A DNA stretch of 64,000 nucleotides. Source: Wuchereria bancrofti (Eukaryota; Nematoda; Chromadorea; Rhabditida; Onchocercidae). Below, piece by piece: positions 50,901 through 64,000 of the stretch (the stretch's first letter is position 1; each line of letters starts with the position of its first letter). A program made the translations under genes and the position numbers. The notes under the pieces were generated by a model that saw only the letters and a list, made by a program, of their open reading frames with translations, had not been told where the DNA came from and ran no database searches. Location of the stretch: positions 3,089,824-3,153,823 of the forward strand of contig SSBO01000003.1 in the NCBI GenBank assembly GCA_005281725.1. The letters run 5' to 3'.

Positions 50901-53900
50901 CTCAAATATTAAATTTTCTCCTTTTTGTTTGATACGAATCCATAATCCTTTGTTTACCAAAGTTGTTTTAGGGTAGCGAAAGAAAAAAGACTTCGTTTTT
51001 GGCGTGCATATCAACCGCCTAATCAGTTGGATATTGACAAGAAATCATTTACCGCAAAAGTGGTTGAAATTGTTATGGGTGATGCACTTATTGTGCAAAA
51101 AGAAAGTGGTGATGAAATGAAGATCTGGCTGTCTTCAGTAAGACCACCGAGGTTATTATCCTTTGAGATCTCTTGTGGTTATTACATTGCGAGGAGTTTG
51201 ATTACGATATTACGTTTTTTTTTTTGCAGGGAGGAAAATCGAGACACAGAAAACAAGGTTGGTCGACAGTTTCGACCATTGTACGACATTCCTTACCTGT
51301 TTGAAGCTCGTGAATTTCTACGTAAACGATTGGTAGGCAAGAAAGTTCAGGTATGCTCTAATACAAAATGTGGCACACTTTTTCGATCCAAAGGAAAGAA
51401 TACCATTCCAAATCATCAAATGTGAGATAATTCTTCACATGCATCATTAGGCATCTGCTGGTGGTCAGCAATGATTTATTCAGGAAAAGCTAAAATAACT
51501 TCGAATAATAGCGCATACTGAATTTTCTTAATTTCAAAAACTGTACTCTGTGGAGTGGTTATTTATGCTATTTAATTATTTTGATTCATTTAATTTTAGA
51601 TTACTATTGATTATGTACAAGGCAAAACAGAACAGTTCCCGGAGAAAATTTGTTGCACCGTTATGTCAGGAGGACTGAATGTTGCTGAAGCGCTTGTTTC
51701 GAAGGGTCTGGCGAAGGTAATACGATACAGAAGTGATGATGACAATAGGTACAATTGGTTCTTTTTTTAAAGCGAAATACTACTTGGTTTCTCTTTTAAA
51801 TTTTGGAATATAAATTCAGAAGAAATGGCTATTTTTAGATCTTCCCAATACGATGCTTTATTAGCTGCTGAAGCAAAAGCAGAAAAGAGCAAAAAGGGTC
51901 TATTTGCCGACAAGGAACTGGGTGATAAAGGTCCAGTTTTGAGGATTCAAGAATTGCAAGGGGTTAGTGTGTTGGTTTTCCGTATTCTCCTGCTGTTTTC
52001 AAATTGATTTGCCTAATTTTCTCTAAATAAAGAAATATCAGTAATCTGGGATGGTCAATGAGTTTATATGGAAATCTGACAGTTGTCACTTTATGTGCAA
52101 AACAGCGGAGAGGAACTTATTAATAGTAGTCAAGGCGATTAAGATATCGGAAAGAGAAGGATTCGGCGCTATTTCCAAACTACTGGTTTATGGTTTAATG
52201 ATTTTTTTACCTCAATTTATAGTTTAAAAAATTGAGCTTTTCTATACTAACCTCATTTGTGGGCTAATAACACGCTACATAAAACTGAAGTTTTGCAGGA
52301 TGCGCAGCGGTCGAAACAGTTCTTGCCTTATTTGCAAAGATCGGGTCGATCAGAGGGTATTGTAGAATTTATCGCATCTGGTAGTCGGGTACGCCTATAT
52401 GTGCCTAAAGAAACGTGCCTTATAACCTTTCTGTTTTCTGGTATTGATTGTCCTCGTGGTGCTCGTATTGGTCCAGGTGGTAAACTGATTGGTGAAAATG
52501 AACCGTATGCCGAGGAAGCTGCTAAATTTACACGTTCAAAAATTATGCAGCGTGAAGTTAGTTTTCATTTTTCTTGCGGAATTTTATGGAATTTTCTAAG
52601 GTTATTGATTGATGATGTTACCGATTCTTCAGCATTATGACTATATTAGGGTTTATTTGTGTTTTATAATTCTTGGTAATGAAAAAAATTCTTTCCAGGT
52701 AGAAGTAGAAGTGGAAGGTATGGATAAGTCAGGAAGTTTCATTGGCTACATGTTTGTACAAACTGAACAGGGTCTTTGTAACATGAGTACAGCGTTAGTG
52801 GAAAATGGTCTAGCAAGTGTGCATTTTACAGCTGAAAAAGGTGCATATTACTCTCAGCTTTGTGTTGCGGAAGAAAAAGCTAAGAAGGTTTCAGTTTTTT
52901 ATTATTTTTATTGAATCCATATTTTCTTTAAATTTCGCAGTCCATATTTTTGTCTGTCAAACATGTCAAACAAACATAAGGTTTTTGGATTTAAGCTTCT
53001 AGAGTTGTTCAGTTTGAATCAGTTTACCTTAATTTTTTATGCTATTAATATGTTGATATTTGTATTTCCAAGCTTTTGTTGGTGTGTTTTTGATTGTATA
53101 GTAACACGAACTGCTAATATCAAACCATCGGTTAGTTCGTAAATTTTTTTTTTGGTGCAGTGAAAAGTATAGATTTCATAGAAATCAGAAAGAGGTTGGA
53201 GGTTGGTAACCGTTTCATCCTACTGCATATCATTTGAACTTGGTGAGAATCTGATGTTGACTGAGGAGTTGTTTGGAGTTGTTAGAATGAACATTTTTTC
53301 CTTCTTAATTTTAGGCAAAATTAGGAATATGGGCGAAATGGGTTGATGAAGAAGCCATTGTGCAAGCTGAAATTGCTTCAGCAGATGAAAAGATGGAGCG
53401 TACAATAAATTATCGGAAGGTAGTTGTTACCGATGTGCAGAGAGGGAATTTCAAATTCGCTGCTCAGTCAGTGGATGATGGTATGTCGATTAAAGCTTTT
53501 GATGGGGAGGATTAAAAAGTTAAGGCAATAACTTTAGGACTTCATTTTAAAAAATACGATTTTGTAAGGACAAATAGTTAATACTTGTTCATTTTGAATT
53601 TTTTTCCAATTTTTGATTTATAATTTTATGGTAAAAAAGTTCTTATTGCAGCGCTTTTCGGATGGGAATGTTTTCTTGATCTTTGGAATTGATTTAGGCA
53701 TAGGTTATTAATTTTCAAGAATATTATAGGTCCAAAACTTGAAAAAATGATGAAAGAGTTACGCGAAGAGTTGAGGAAGAAACCACCAGTAGTTGGCGCA
53801 TATGTACCACGACGTGGAGATTTGTGCGTTGCACGGTTTTCTGCTGATAAATTGTGGTATCGAGCGCGCGTTGAAGGAATAAAAGGAAAGAGCATCGATA

Positions 53901-55056
53901 TTTTATATATCGACTTTGGAAATGTTATTTTTCAATTTATTTATAATGAATAGTTGAAAAGAACTGGGATTAGTTAATCAGGTTATCTGTATAAATGACT
54001 TTATGAAAATTTTACAATGTTATATGGCATCCATATATTAGACATGAAAGAATTTTGGCCTTTATGATTGAGTAATGTGAAGAACTAAAATATTTCGAAA
54101 ATTTTTTTAGTTTTAATACTTATGTACTATATTTTACTATGTAATTCAAATTTAACCATGTAAAGCGTAGTATAGGAATCAGTGATTATAGAGAGAAGTT
54201 GTTGACGTGACATCTATGGCCGCTTTACCAGCTGGTTATGCAACACAACCAGCTGGTGCACGTGAATACCAAATGGCTTTCTTGCAAATGCCTAACGATG
54301 TTGACCATGCGAATAACTCGGACATAGCATTTGAGCAAATTCTATTCTCAGCACCGTTCATGTTTATAAACATTGAATATCGGAATGGGGGAGTAGAACA
54401 CGTCACAGCAATCATTGAAACATCTGATGGTACGCGTACTGATGTTGCGAAAACGCTTATTGCAGAAGGACATGCTTTGACAGAACAAAAACGAGAAAAA
54501 AGATTCGCTTCATTGGTAACTATTTTTTCTTTCCTTATACTTCACTGAATTATATTAATATAAAATTAGTAATACGGATAGTGTTGGAATTAAGTTGTGA
54601 GGTTAGTATAATATGTTGACTAAGTGAAGTTTTTATCAAAAAATGTGTCATCAGTGACATAAGTCACTTTCAGTAAGAGTGAACTGTAGGTAAAAAGATG
54701 AGTAGAACTCTATGAAGGTGTTTTTACGTTTTCATTGTTGGGTTTTGCTACCAGGTTTTGATTTTTAGTATACGTCGATCGTTGCTAGTGTTTTAGTGTA
54801 TCTCTTGCATTTTGTTTAAATATCTTCATTGGTATTGAATTAAATACCATTTATAAGAACTAGAAAATCCGATCGATGAAACACTTTTTATATGTAGCGG
54901 GAAAGTGGGGAAATATCATTAGAAATTGTGAAACATGCACAAATAAGCAGCAGCTTTTTTTTTCAGATTGCAGAATATCAAGAAACCGAGAAGATTGCAC
55001 GCCGTGAGCATCGTAACATTTGGGAATATGGTGATTTTACCGGCAATGAATTATAG
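47995..55056 (+). CDS. Staphylococcal nuclease and Tudor domain protein (SND1/Tudor-SN), 17 exons, 906 aa
   Basis: Multifunctional RNA-binding protein of the cytoplasm and nucleus; the family takes part in transcription, splicing, RNA silencing and decay of hyper-edited RNA. Exons: 47995-48087, 48579-48689, 48877-49000, 49185-49263, 49405-49498, 50021-50185, 50265-50524, 50972-51151, 51230-51350, 51600-51748, 51839-51962, 52299-52556, 52699-52887, 53315-53480, 53730-53923, 54192-54515, 54967-55056, all in phase. Four SN-like repeats fill roughly residues 15-660 (for example [50 protein letters not shown] block, [20 protein letters not shown]). The Tudor domain at about 725-775 keeps aromatic-cage residues ([15 protein letters not shown]). 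A partial fifth SN repeat ends the protein (IWEYGDF). Length matches the human protein (910 aa). AATAAA at 55266. Confidence 0.97.
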
Positions 55057-56318
55057 AAATTGTCTGAGATGTTAAGAGTCGGAAAGTGAGGAAGAAACAA
55101 AAGTTATTGCTGCGTTTTTGTTCAATTTCATTGTTATCAAAGTCACTGTTAGAATTGGTAGGTATAATTTTAATTGTTTTGTTGTCGTTATCACTTCCGG
55201 CTTTCTTTTGATTATCCAATTTGCCTTTTCATCTTTTCATACCTAACATATCTTCTTGTTAAAAAAATAAACGTCAGCGCTTCCGCTTTTGTTGTTGTAT
55301 CAACATGTGCTATGTGATCGTAGTAATGTGTGATTTGTTTTATTTGATTCTGGTCTGGTGAAGGGATAATAATTAAATTCCTTCTACACATAACTTTTTT
55401 TTTATCAAAACTGGGTGAGCGGTTAGATGTCTCCTAATCTTATTAGGTGTATTGACCAAGTTTTCCGATCATTCAAGATAGAATTCTTTCTAGCTTGATC
55501 TAACGGCTATAATAGGACGAGATAGTTATTTAAACAAATATGTTGTTAATGATATTATTTCATCGGTTTTTCATTGTCATTTCATTAGTTTCAGTACTGT
55601 TTCAAAAAAAAAGAAAATAAATCGTTTTTTTTTTTTTCTTGCAGTTCATTGCTCTAGTAGAATGATTGTGATATACTTTTATTTTTCTGTACTTTTTTTG
55701 TTTATATCCATAAATTTCCTAAAATCTCCTTCGAAATATACCTTCATTATTCTCTGTGAATGCTCTAGTAATTACTAATACAAGTTTGTTTTCTTCTTTC
55801 TTATTCTCGCTTATTTTATTTTTCAATTTCTACGCAGGTATTTTTTTTTAGGTCTGCAGTGTTCCAGTTTCAAGTTTTCCTGTGATTCTTTTTTTATGTT
55901 AAGAAAGTTTGTTTTATGGTTGTTTCTTTCTCTAGTAATTGTTATGAAAAAATTTTTAAAAATAAATGTATCTTTTTCTTCTGAGATTTACTGTGTGGAA
56001 TTTTTGAAGTGATGAAGGATTAACGTTCATCGGTTATTTTGCATTATGCAGTGATTAATATGTGGGACGATATTGCTTTTATGAAAAACTTGGATTGTGA
56101 AACAGAAAGTCTTTATAAATGTCGATCAGAGATGAGGTTGAAATGATATTAGTGCTGCTACCTTTAATCTAGTTTGAAGTGTACGCAACTTTTAAGATTT
56201 CATGTTTCCAAGCATTGTTTTAGTTATATGAAAGTGACGTGGAGAAAAATTAGGGTTCTCAATATTAATTTTTGTGCGTTCTACTTCAGTTCTTGTTTCT
56301 CAAAAATATTTTGGAAAT
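55057..56318. other. Intergenic, 1.26 kb
   Basis: SND1 3' UTR (AATAAA 55266-55271) followed by T-rich spacer. An acceptor (CTTCAG at 56284-56289) lies 30 nt before the TSR1 ATG without a visible upstream exon, again consistent with trans-splicing. The ORF at 56174-56362 only overlaps TSR1 in another frame. Confidence 0.5.
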
Positions 56319-59300
56319 ATGGGCGCTGGACATCGTGCGGGACCACTGAAACAATCAAATAAGAAGCATAAAAGTGGTCGGCATCGTACTAAAGGTGCAT
56401 TGGATGCGGCTATTGGAGGTTTTTTTTTTTTTTTAAATTTCTACTCAGCACTGGATGAACTGAATTTTCATATGATTTAGTGAGTTTCTACTTTTAAGAA
56501 TAATGTTGGATTGAATCGAAATCAGTTCAAATTGAGGTGGAGCAATCAGATTGATTAATTGTTAATTAGAAGATTTGAGGAAACGATAAAAGAATAGAAA
56601 TATTGGAGTATTACTCGGTTGTCTACAATGTTTTTTCAGGTAAAACAAGTTGTAAAGCTGTAACAGGAAAACAACGGTTTTTAGTTGGCAAAAAAGCTCG
56701 ACGTCTCCAAGCTCAACAGTTACGTGAAAATAAACGTGCTGCTTTATTATCTGAAGGTTATGCCGTTTCTAATGGCTATCTTCAACAACCTCCGATATTT
56801 GTCGTACGTTTTTTTAATTGTATTGATTAATTTCATTTTTCATAATTTCTTTTTATATGCTTAGTTTGGAGACTAAAATAGTTTTTTATTTGGTCACTCA
56901 AGAAAATTTTAATAGGTACCTTTTCCAGAAGATTTCTGGACGCTAGTAATAAAGGATAATAGATTTTAAATGTTTTAAAATCTTTGAAGTTATCCATCGT
57001 TTGTTTCATTTACTTATTTAAATTCAGTTTATATTTCAGACTGTCTTATCGTTTGATCAAAATTATACAGCCGATGAACTTGTAGCGCTGTTATGTTCCT
57101 GTGACGAAACTTCTTATCGGAAGACGAGTTATAATGGTTGTTTAAATCATCTCTGGTAAATTTTTAACTGTTTTAACTAAATGTTTTAAAAATTTGTTAA
57201 GAAGTTGATAGTCGATATATAGTGCTTCTAGATGTTTGCATCATTTTATGCTTTATACAATTGATGGAATCGCTTCTGTTGTACTTTTAATTTGATTTTA
57301 TGCCATATATGAATATTTTGGGAGTTACACGATTACGATTGTCAAATCCTTCCCTTTAGTTCATTCTTTACTTATGCTGTTGGTACCTTTTATAGTTTTA
57401 TTTGGGTTTTTTTTTTCTTTTTAAGAACAATTATCAAAAGGGCATGAAAATTTCCTTTCTTTTTAGCATAAAACGACTTAAAGGTCGCTTTGTGTTTACC
57501 GCACCAGATTGTTCAAACATTAATGATGTACTTGATTATGTGAAAATATCCGATGTCATTGCCTTCATTTGGCCATCTAATGGTGAAATTACGACAGAAC
57601 ATGATATTTTAATGAGTACATTATTGGCACATGGCTTATCGGTTGCAGTACACTTTGTGCCAGGACTATGTGCAACTGCAACTACGAAACAAAAAGAAAT
57701 TATACGCAAAAATGTTACAAAATTGATCGCAAATTGGTAATTCTTCATCGATATCTCAGAGCTGTTGATTCTATAGTCGAAGCTAGGAATTAAAGAAAAA
57801 AATTTCTACTTTATAACTTCAATTTATATATGTTATGTTTGGCATAGGTGTATTGAGGGTTGATGTTGGTTTAGTTTTATTTATAATTTATATTTGCTTA
57901 TTATATTTTTTATTATTGATATTTTTCATTTAAGCCAGTGTAAGGATTCATGTTAAGTAGTATGTGTAAAACCAGAAATATTCCGATATTTTTTAATTCT
58001 CTGATTTCAGGAGTTTTGGAGATGATAAGCTGATGCCTTGTGATAACGAAAATGATGCTTTAGTTGCCCTACGTTTGCTTAGTACTGTGAAGAAAAAACT
58101 ATCCTACATGCAACGAATTCGACCACATGTAATTGCTGAAAATGTTGAAAAGAGTGAAGTTGAGGTATAATTTTCTTTACCGAGTTAAATTTCATTGCAT
58201 CTGAGATCAAAAGGAAAGTGAATACAATTCATTAAAATGAATTTGATGTGAAAAATAAATTTACAGGATGGTGATTGACAGTATAATGTTAAGAATGGAT
58301 CAGGTGGATATATTTAGCATATATTAGTGTTGACGTTAGGAACCTGCATTATCCGGAAATTCTAGACAGTCGTAATCTCAGGCTCTGACTGAAAGACGTG
58401 TAAATATAAAGAAATTTATAATTGAAATTTGTATAACTAAACTAACAATTATATTGTTAGGGAGATTTATGCACGCTGAAGGTCTCCGGACATCTGAGGG
58501 GACCGCTGTTGAACGTTAACGGTCTTGTTCACGTGCCATGGTTGGGTGATTTCCAGATGAAAGAAGTTGTCATCGAAGATGATCCGTTTGCAGCAGATAA
58601 GAAGGTCTTTGAAAGTTTAACTTTTTTGGGAAATCTGAATAATGAGACATTTTTATGACCCAGAAAGCCTCAGGAAATCGTTTTGTGATAAATTAGACTG
58701 GAAAAAGTGTGAAAATTATAATATCTAGGTAATGAAACAAGGATTGTTTTAGGACTTCTTTATTAAACTGAATTGCCTGAGAAAGTTTCTTAACCTAATA
58801 TCCGTGAAAACAGGTGCTGCACGGGCATAAATTACATGAAATCTAATTTAGGATTTTATATAGAACCAAATATGACGTTTTTGATGCTTTAATAATTTGC
58901 AGGTTTGGTTTGGTAACAAAGCGTCAGGATCTGTATTCAAACCAGACGTGAATCTACAGGCATCACTGGAGTCCGAAATGATTCCAGATCCTATGGATGG
59001 AGAGCAGACATGGCCGACTGAGGATGAAATTGTAAAGGAAGCGTGTGGGTTCATTGTTTCTTTCGCCGCTGAATTTTTGAGCTATTGAACTTTTGCGGTG
59101 TATAAATTTCTGTTAAAATTTTTCGAAAAACATAAAATCTTTAAAGATGACAGGGTTTTAGTGTTGTTTTATCGATTACTATGTGGCTTAAGTTTTGAAA
59201 GTTGAAGGAAAGGAAACTTTTCAGTTAAAACAAAGAAGATAATTAAAAATGTACCTGTTGGTACATCGGCATATCAAGCTGAATGGATTATTAATGATGA

Positions 59301-62300
59301 AGATGAGATATCAGACGAAGAGATTGAGGTTTTTTTTTTTTTTTTTTTTTTGATTTTTGAAATACAAAGATAACATTTAAGTTTAGTAAAACTTTCAAGG
59401 CACAAACAAAACGAGTCATTTACTTTTTTAATCCTCGAAATCAAATCAGTTACAGATTCAAGTACTGGAAGCACCAAGTAACTGCTATTGACTGAAATAG
59501 GTACGAATGCTGGATTTAAAATAAACTTATAAAATTCTTAAAATTACAATAACAGCATTAGGAGATTTCCAGTGATGCGGTTCATTCTCAAACAGTATTT
59601 ACAATTAACGTGATTTTTCTAGGAAGAACTGGAAGAAAGTAATACCATGAAAGAAGTAATAGATAGCGAGGAGTCAGATATTGAGAACGAAATGGAAGTA
59701 GAAAAAGTGCGTTTTTCCTTTCTCTTTATTATGGGCCCTTCATTATTTCAAATTGATTTTAAGTTGAAAAGGCAAGATAAGTCAGCTACATTTCAATAAA
59801 TTTCATCTCCAAATTTAGATGAGTATTATAAGTGATGCTGAAAGTTCGATGGATGTTAAAGACGAAGAAATCAATATGGCAGAAGTAGAGAAATATAGGG
59901 AAGCCCGTGAAAATGAACAGTTCCCAGACGAAATTGATACACCGTTGGATATAGCAGCTAGAATTCGTTTCCAGAGATACCGCGCTCTAAAAAGTTTCAG
60001 GTTTTCTCATTATTTGAATGTGTTTCCCCAAATGAATTAAAAATTAGATCTTCGCAAATTTTGGATAAAATTTCAGAACATCGCCTTGGGATCCGCTTGA
60101 AAATCTTCCAAAAACGTATTCTCGAATTTTTAAATTTTTGGATTATCGGCACTCCAGAAAAGTCGCATTGTTGAATACTGAAACTGAATATAGTCCACCG
60201 CGAGGCGTATTCATTTCTATTTATATCTCGAAAGTACCCACTAATTTAATAGGTATTTATTTTTTGTCATCTCACTACTATTCATCAAGATTTTTCGAGG
60301 TAACTATTATTCACTTGTAGACTTGTTGGACTCGGTGAAACTGTAGCGTCTTTTCTCTTTGCAGAACGAATAAGTGAGTTAGTAGAAGGGACATTTGTAT
60401 ATCGACTTCGGGAATGTTACTCCTTCTCAACTTATTTATAATAAATAGAAAATAAATCTTATATTACTGAAGAAACTAGGACGATGAACTGCAAAACAAA
60501 ATTGGATGAAACTCATTAGCTATACTTTTAGTTTTTCATGCTGAACTTCCTACATAAAAGAAATTGGAATTTTATAATATTAGGAGCTTATTTTCTGAAG
60601 GCGTTCATTTTGTAGTTTGATTGTTCGATAAGTGATTCTTTAATTGTAAAGAAAATCGTAATGCTTCTTGTTAACTTTTTTCTAGATATTTGGCCACGTA
60701 GTAAACCATTAATTATTTATGGATTGCTAGCACATGAACAGAAGATGTCAGTTCTTAATATGGTGCTTAAAAGACATCCATCCTGTACTGTACCAATATC
60801 AAACAAACAAAGATTGATATTTCATGTGGGTTATCGACATTTTGAAGCGGAACCAATCTTTTCACAGCATACAAATGGTGACAAATTCAAGGTAATTTTC
60901 TGAATTTTAGTGAATGTTGCTTTTAATCTTCTTCCGTTGCTGCTGGCGTATATTATTTCCGTTGATAAGCGACCATATTTTGCGAATGGGCGAAAATAGG
61001 TCTTAATTCTGGCTTTTCTACAAAATAAAGAGTATGATTAAGTAAGTAATTAAATACGCAAAAGAAAATTTTTGATGAAAATTAAGTTGTAAACATTATG
61101 GATTATTAATGGCACATAATAGTCGGTTTAATTCAAACTAGCAGAAGTTCATATAGCTTCAATCGATTTTTTAATTAATTTCAAAATATTTCAAAAACAA
61201 GATGTTTCACTGCTTACAGATGGAGCGGTTCATGCCGAACGATGGCGCATTTGTTGCTTCTGTATTTGCGCCAATAATATTCGCACCGGTTCCTGTACTG
61301 GTCTATCGATTAGATAGGCGAGGAAATCAGCAACTTGTAGCAACGGGTGGTGTGCTAAATGTTAATCCAGATCGAATCATTCTCAAACGCATCGTTCTAT
61401 CTGGACATCCGTTTAAAATTAATCGAAGAAGTGTTGTTGTACGCTATATGTTTTTCAATCGAGGTATGTTTTCTTGGTTGAGATTTAGAAAAACTATCAG
61501 GGGAATACATGATTAGCAGACAAAAGATTATTCACCATCTCCTCATAAATATTAGTCAGTACTGGACACTTAATTGTTTGCAAAACAGCTTTTATTTCAG
61601 AGGATAATATCGAAATATTTTTGTTTTTTTATATGTACTTCAGTCAATAAAGGCAAAATTGTAACGATATCAGTAAAATTTAAACTGATCTTTTCCTGGA
61701 AAAATGCAAGTTTTTTTAAATAACTATTTAAAAAGAATAGTACATTGGTAAAGTCAGTATTTTTTTCTTTTCAGAGGATATTGAATGGTTTAAACCTGTA
61801 GAATTGCGCACTCCACGTGGTCGAAGAGGACACATTAAGGAAGCGTTAGGTGATTTCTTTTTCAAGTCATTCATGAGTATTAATGACGTTGAAACTCTTT
61901 CGAAAACTTTGAAGGAGAGAAGGAAACCAATAGATCAGATATAACAATTTTAAGTCTTTTGGAAAAACACAGAAGCTTTGGTGTCCTATCCGTACTTCCA
62001 AATTTTCAAAAATTTGAAACTAATCAATAATACTTGACCTAAAAACTGATTAAACTGAATAACTGAATATTACTGACTTGTTGCATAGTAATTCGAGGAA
62101 CTTGTAAAAGGAGTTCTTTGCGAATGAGAGAATACTCGATTTACCTAGCGGTAGTTTATTGAGCTGGACTAGTGAATTTAACTAGAATTAGCTCAATATG
62201 CCTATTAAATTATTAATTTATTTCTTATTTCATTTCAGGTACGCATGGACATATGAAATGTGTATTTGATCAGCAGCTTAATGCGATGGATACGGTGATG

Positions 62301-62402
62301 ATGAGTCTTTACAAGCGAGTTTTCCCGAAATGGACGTACAAACCCATCATGCTTCATTCTTTGTGTGCATCACCTAAGGAATCTGAGATGATGGAAATAT
62401 GA
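56319..62402 (+). CDS. TSR1: Pre-rRNA processing protein TSR1, 15 exons, 774 aa
   Basis: GTPase-like 40S ribosome biogenesis factor that binds pre-40S particles and blocks premature subunit joining; related to BMS1. Exons: 56319-56418, 56640-56803, 57040-57155, 57467-57736, 58011-58164, 58461-58604, 58903-59044, 59225-59328, 59623-59706, 59819-60000, 60077-60252, 60686-60891, 61220-61463, 61775-61849, 62239-62402, all in phase. The start [20 protein letters not shown] is the family N-terminus. Later landmarks: [48 protein letters not shown], an acidic stretch, [85 protein letters not shown] and [12 protein letters not shown]. The donor at 59045 (GCGT|GTGGGT) is the only one nearby that keeps phase. 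Human TSR1 is 804 aa; the acidic linker is shorter here. AATAAA at 62692. Confidence 0.97.
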
Positions 62403-63359
62403 TTTGCAACGGTTGTATTTTCCTGTTCATGTTATTGTCAATGCTTATGATTTTGGATAATGATTGAAAATTAGTTGGAATTCATTTACTTTAAAATTGA
62501 GTGATAGTTATATCAGGACTTGCTTTATTTTATAATGAATTTGAATTTTGACTTCCTTGATCGGATTTTCGAAACGTTAAGTTGCTAATGTGCTTGAAAT
62601 CTGAATTTTTGTCAAACTTGTAGTTTTTCATTTTGTTTCTAAATTTTATTATCTGTCGAAATTATTGTTAATTTTAATTCTTTATACTGGTAATAAAAGA
62701 AATCGTGCTGTCCCACATTTTTTTTTTTTTTTTTTAATGATTCTATGAGACGGAAATGAATTTCAAGCATCTGGATATAATTCTGGTAATTCTTGCCGCC
62801 TTCTATTGACAATTTTGGTCTTTTATCTCAAACATGCAATATTTCAAACCCTCGTTTTATTCATTTCTTTTGAAGCAGCGTAAGGCACATAATTTGTCAC
62901 ATAATTTAGTAACACAAAATCACATCACAGTAGTTATTTTTAGGAACAAAATAGGAGCATAAAATAAGAGGTTATGGATCTGTGCAGTTCATTCATTCGG
63001 TAATGTTCCAAAATACTATTGACATAATAGTACTCTCAATATTTCCATCGTAATTCGTGGAAATTATAGGAGGATCCCTTTCGAATGGAAGGATTATAAT
63101 ATTAATATGCTTTAGGGAACCTGGTAGGAACTGGACTAATTAAGCTACAAATCATTCAAAACCTGGTGCTAGTTTTGAATTTCGTTATATGTATTACTAT
63201 AATTGAGTTTGGTACCGTTTAAGATGGTGAAGTAAATTTAACAAAGTTGGGAGTCCAAAAAGGACTTTAACTTTAGTTAATTCCGAATATATTTGTAGTT
63301 TCTAAACAATGCTGTCGGAGTAATTCGAGTGTTGGGTCAACGTTATTGATTTCCAGATA
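62403..63359. other. Intergenic, about 1 kb
   Basis: TSR1 3' UTR with AATAAA at 62692-62697, followed by a poly-T run at about 62720 and AT-rich spacer. An acceptor (TTTCCAG, AG at 63355-63356) immediately precedes the next gene's ATG. Nothing else seen. Confidence 0.5.
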
Positions 63360-64000
63360 ATGGATCAGTCGAATGAGGGTAAATTTTTTACTTCATTAAT
63401 ACTCATTCCAACATTGATCATTTCTATATTTCTAAATTTCGTTATTCATAGATATTCAATATTATTGATTAGCTTTATGATATTCTGTATTATGGCATAA
63501 CATTTTTATTACGTTTTTTAATTAAGACTGATAATTCATATAAAATGATAGTCAATTGATTACAATAATTCGGAATGATATTATTACTAAAAGATTTCTT
63601 TGAGAAATTTCGACCATATTTTTTTTTGCAACTCTGACCTGATTTTTCTTTTTTAATACTATTAGGCTGGTTATCATAAATACAAAAGTTTTAATACATA
63701 ATAATAATATATACATAATAGTTAATAAATATACAACTCTGACCATAAATACATAATAATTAATAGTTTTAAAATCGTTAAAAAAAAAGTTTTTTATTAT
63801 AGAATGTGCTACAACGGAGTTACGTCGTTTTGCGTCATTACTGCGTGAACTTCGTGTCACTGATAGTTGGCATACAAAATCAAGAAGAAAATTTATTCAG
63901 ATTCAGGTTTGTGAATATTTGAAATTTTACAATGTTTAACAACATATTTATTCGTATATCTGTATGATTCAAGCCTAGGACTTGAAATATCCATTTTTAG
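63360..64000 (+). CDS. Start of an unrecognised gene, truncated by the window edge
   Basis: Two exons fit in phase: 63360-63378 (MDQSNE plus one base) and 63803-63906 (CATTELRRFASLLRELRVTD, then a basic KSRRKFIQIQ), ending in a GTTTGT donor. The window ends exactly on a splice acceptor (CCATTTTTAG at 63991-64000), so the third exon begins at 64001. The acceptor three nt upstream of the ATG suggests a trans-spliced 5' end. Only 41 residues are visible; they look soluble and helical, and no family is recognised. A - strand ORF across 63552-63860 is a shadow. Confidence 0.6.

Overview
The window reads as nuclear DNA of a parasitic nematode, most probably a filarial worm (clade III, Onchocercidae). 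The DNA is very AT-rich and dominated by A/T homopolymers. Genes are split into many small exons with short AT-rich introns and TTTTCAG-type acceptors. The window carries a cuticle collagen, and the conserved genes read like divergent nematode orthologues. I cannot name the species. No tRNA, rRNA, CRISPR array or intact transposon was seen.

All gene models were built by hand. Exons were joined only where GT/AG sites and reading phase agree and, for the conserved genes, where the join restores a known protein family. Totals came out close to family norms: PIG-M 425 aa, DPH5 276 aa, SND1 906 aa, TSR1 774 aa, SLC12 about 1082 aa, MsrA 210 aa.

Layout. (1) 0-7 kb, + strand: a cuticle collagen and an unrecognised Lys/Ser-rich protein. 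(2) 9.4-16.2 kb, - strand: a YIPF1/2-type Golgi membrane protein and a ZRANB2-type splicing zinc-finger protein. (3) 18-64 kb, all + strand: a divergent K-Cl cotransporter relative (SLC12); PIG-M (GPI mannosyltransferase I); DPH5 (diphthamide synthesis); a 569-aa SGNH-like protein that seems to lack catalytic residues; MsrA; SND1/Tudor-SN; TSR1 (40S ribosome maturation); and the first two exons of another gene that runs off the right edge.

The + strand array is rich in housekeeping genes of translation and RNA metabolism (DPH5, SND1, TSR1), with ZRANB2 (splicing) nearby. PIG-M and YIPF serve the secretory pathway. Gene gaps of 0.7-3.7 kb are too wide to claim one operon, but several genes have a splice acceptor just upstream of the ATG with no exon before it, as expected for spliced-leader trans-splicing.

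The points most worth a second look are the SGNH-like pseudoenzyme candidate, the SLC12 protein with altered ion-site and regulatory positions, a six-cysteine cluster in ZRANB2, an orphan Lys/Ser-rich gene, two perfect DNA hairpins, coding-like fragments at 40.9-43.3 kb, and an N-gap at 21.67 kb flanked by an exact 157-bp repeat that looks like an assembly artefact duplicating an exon.
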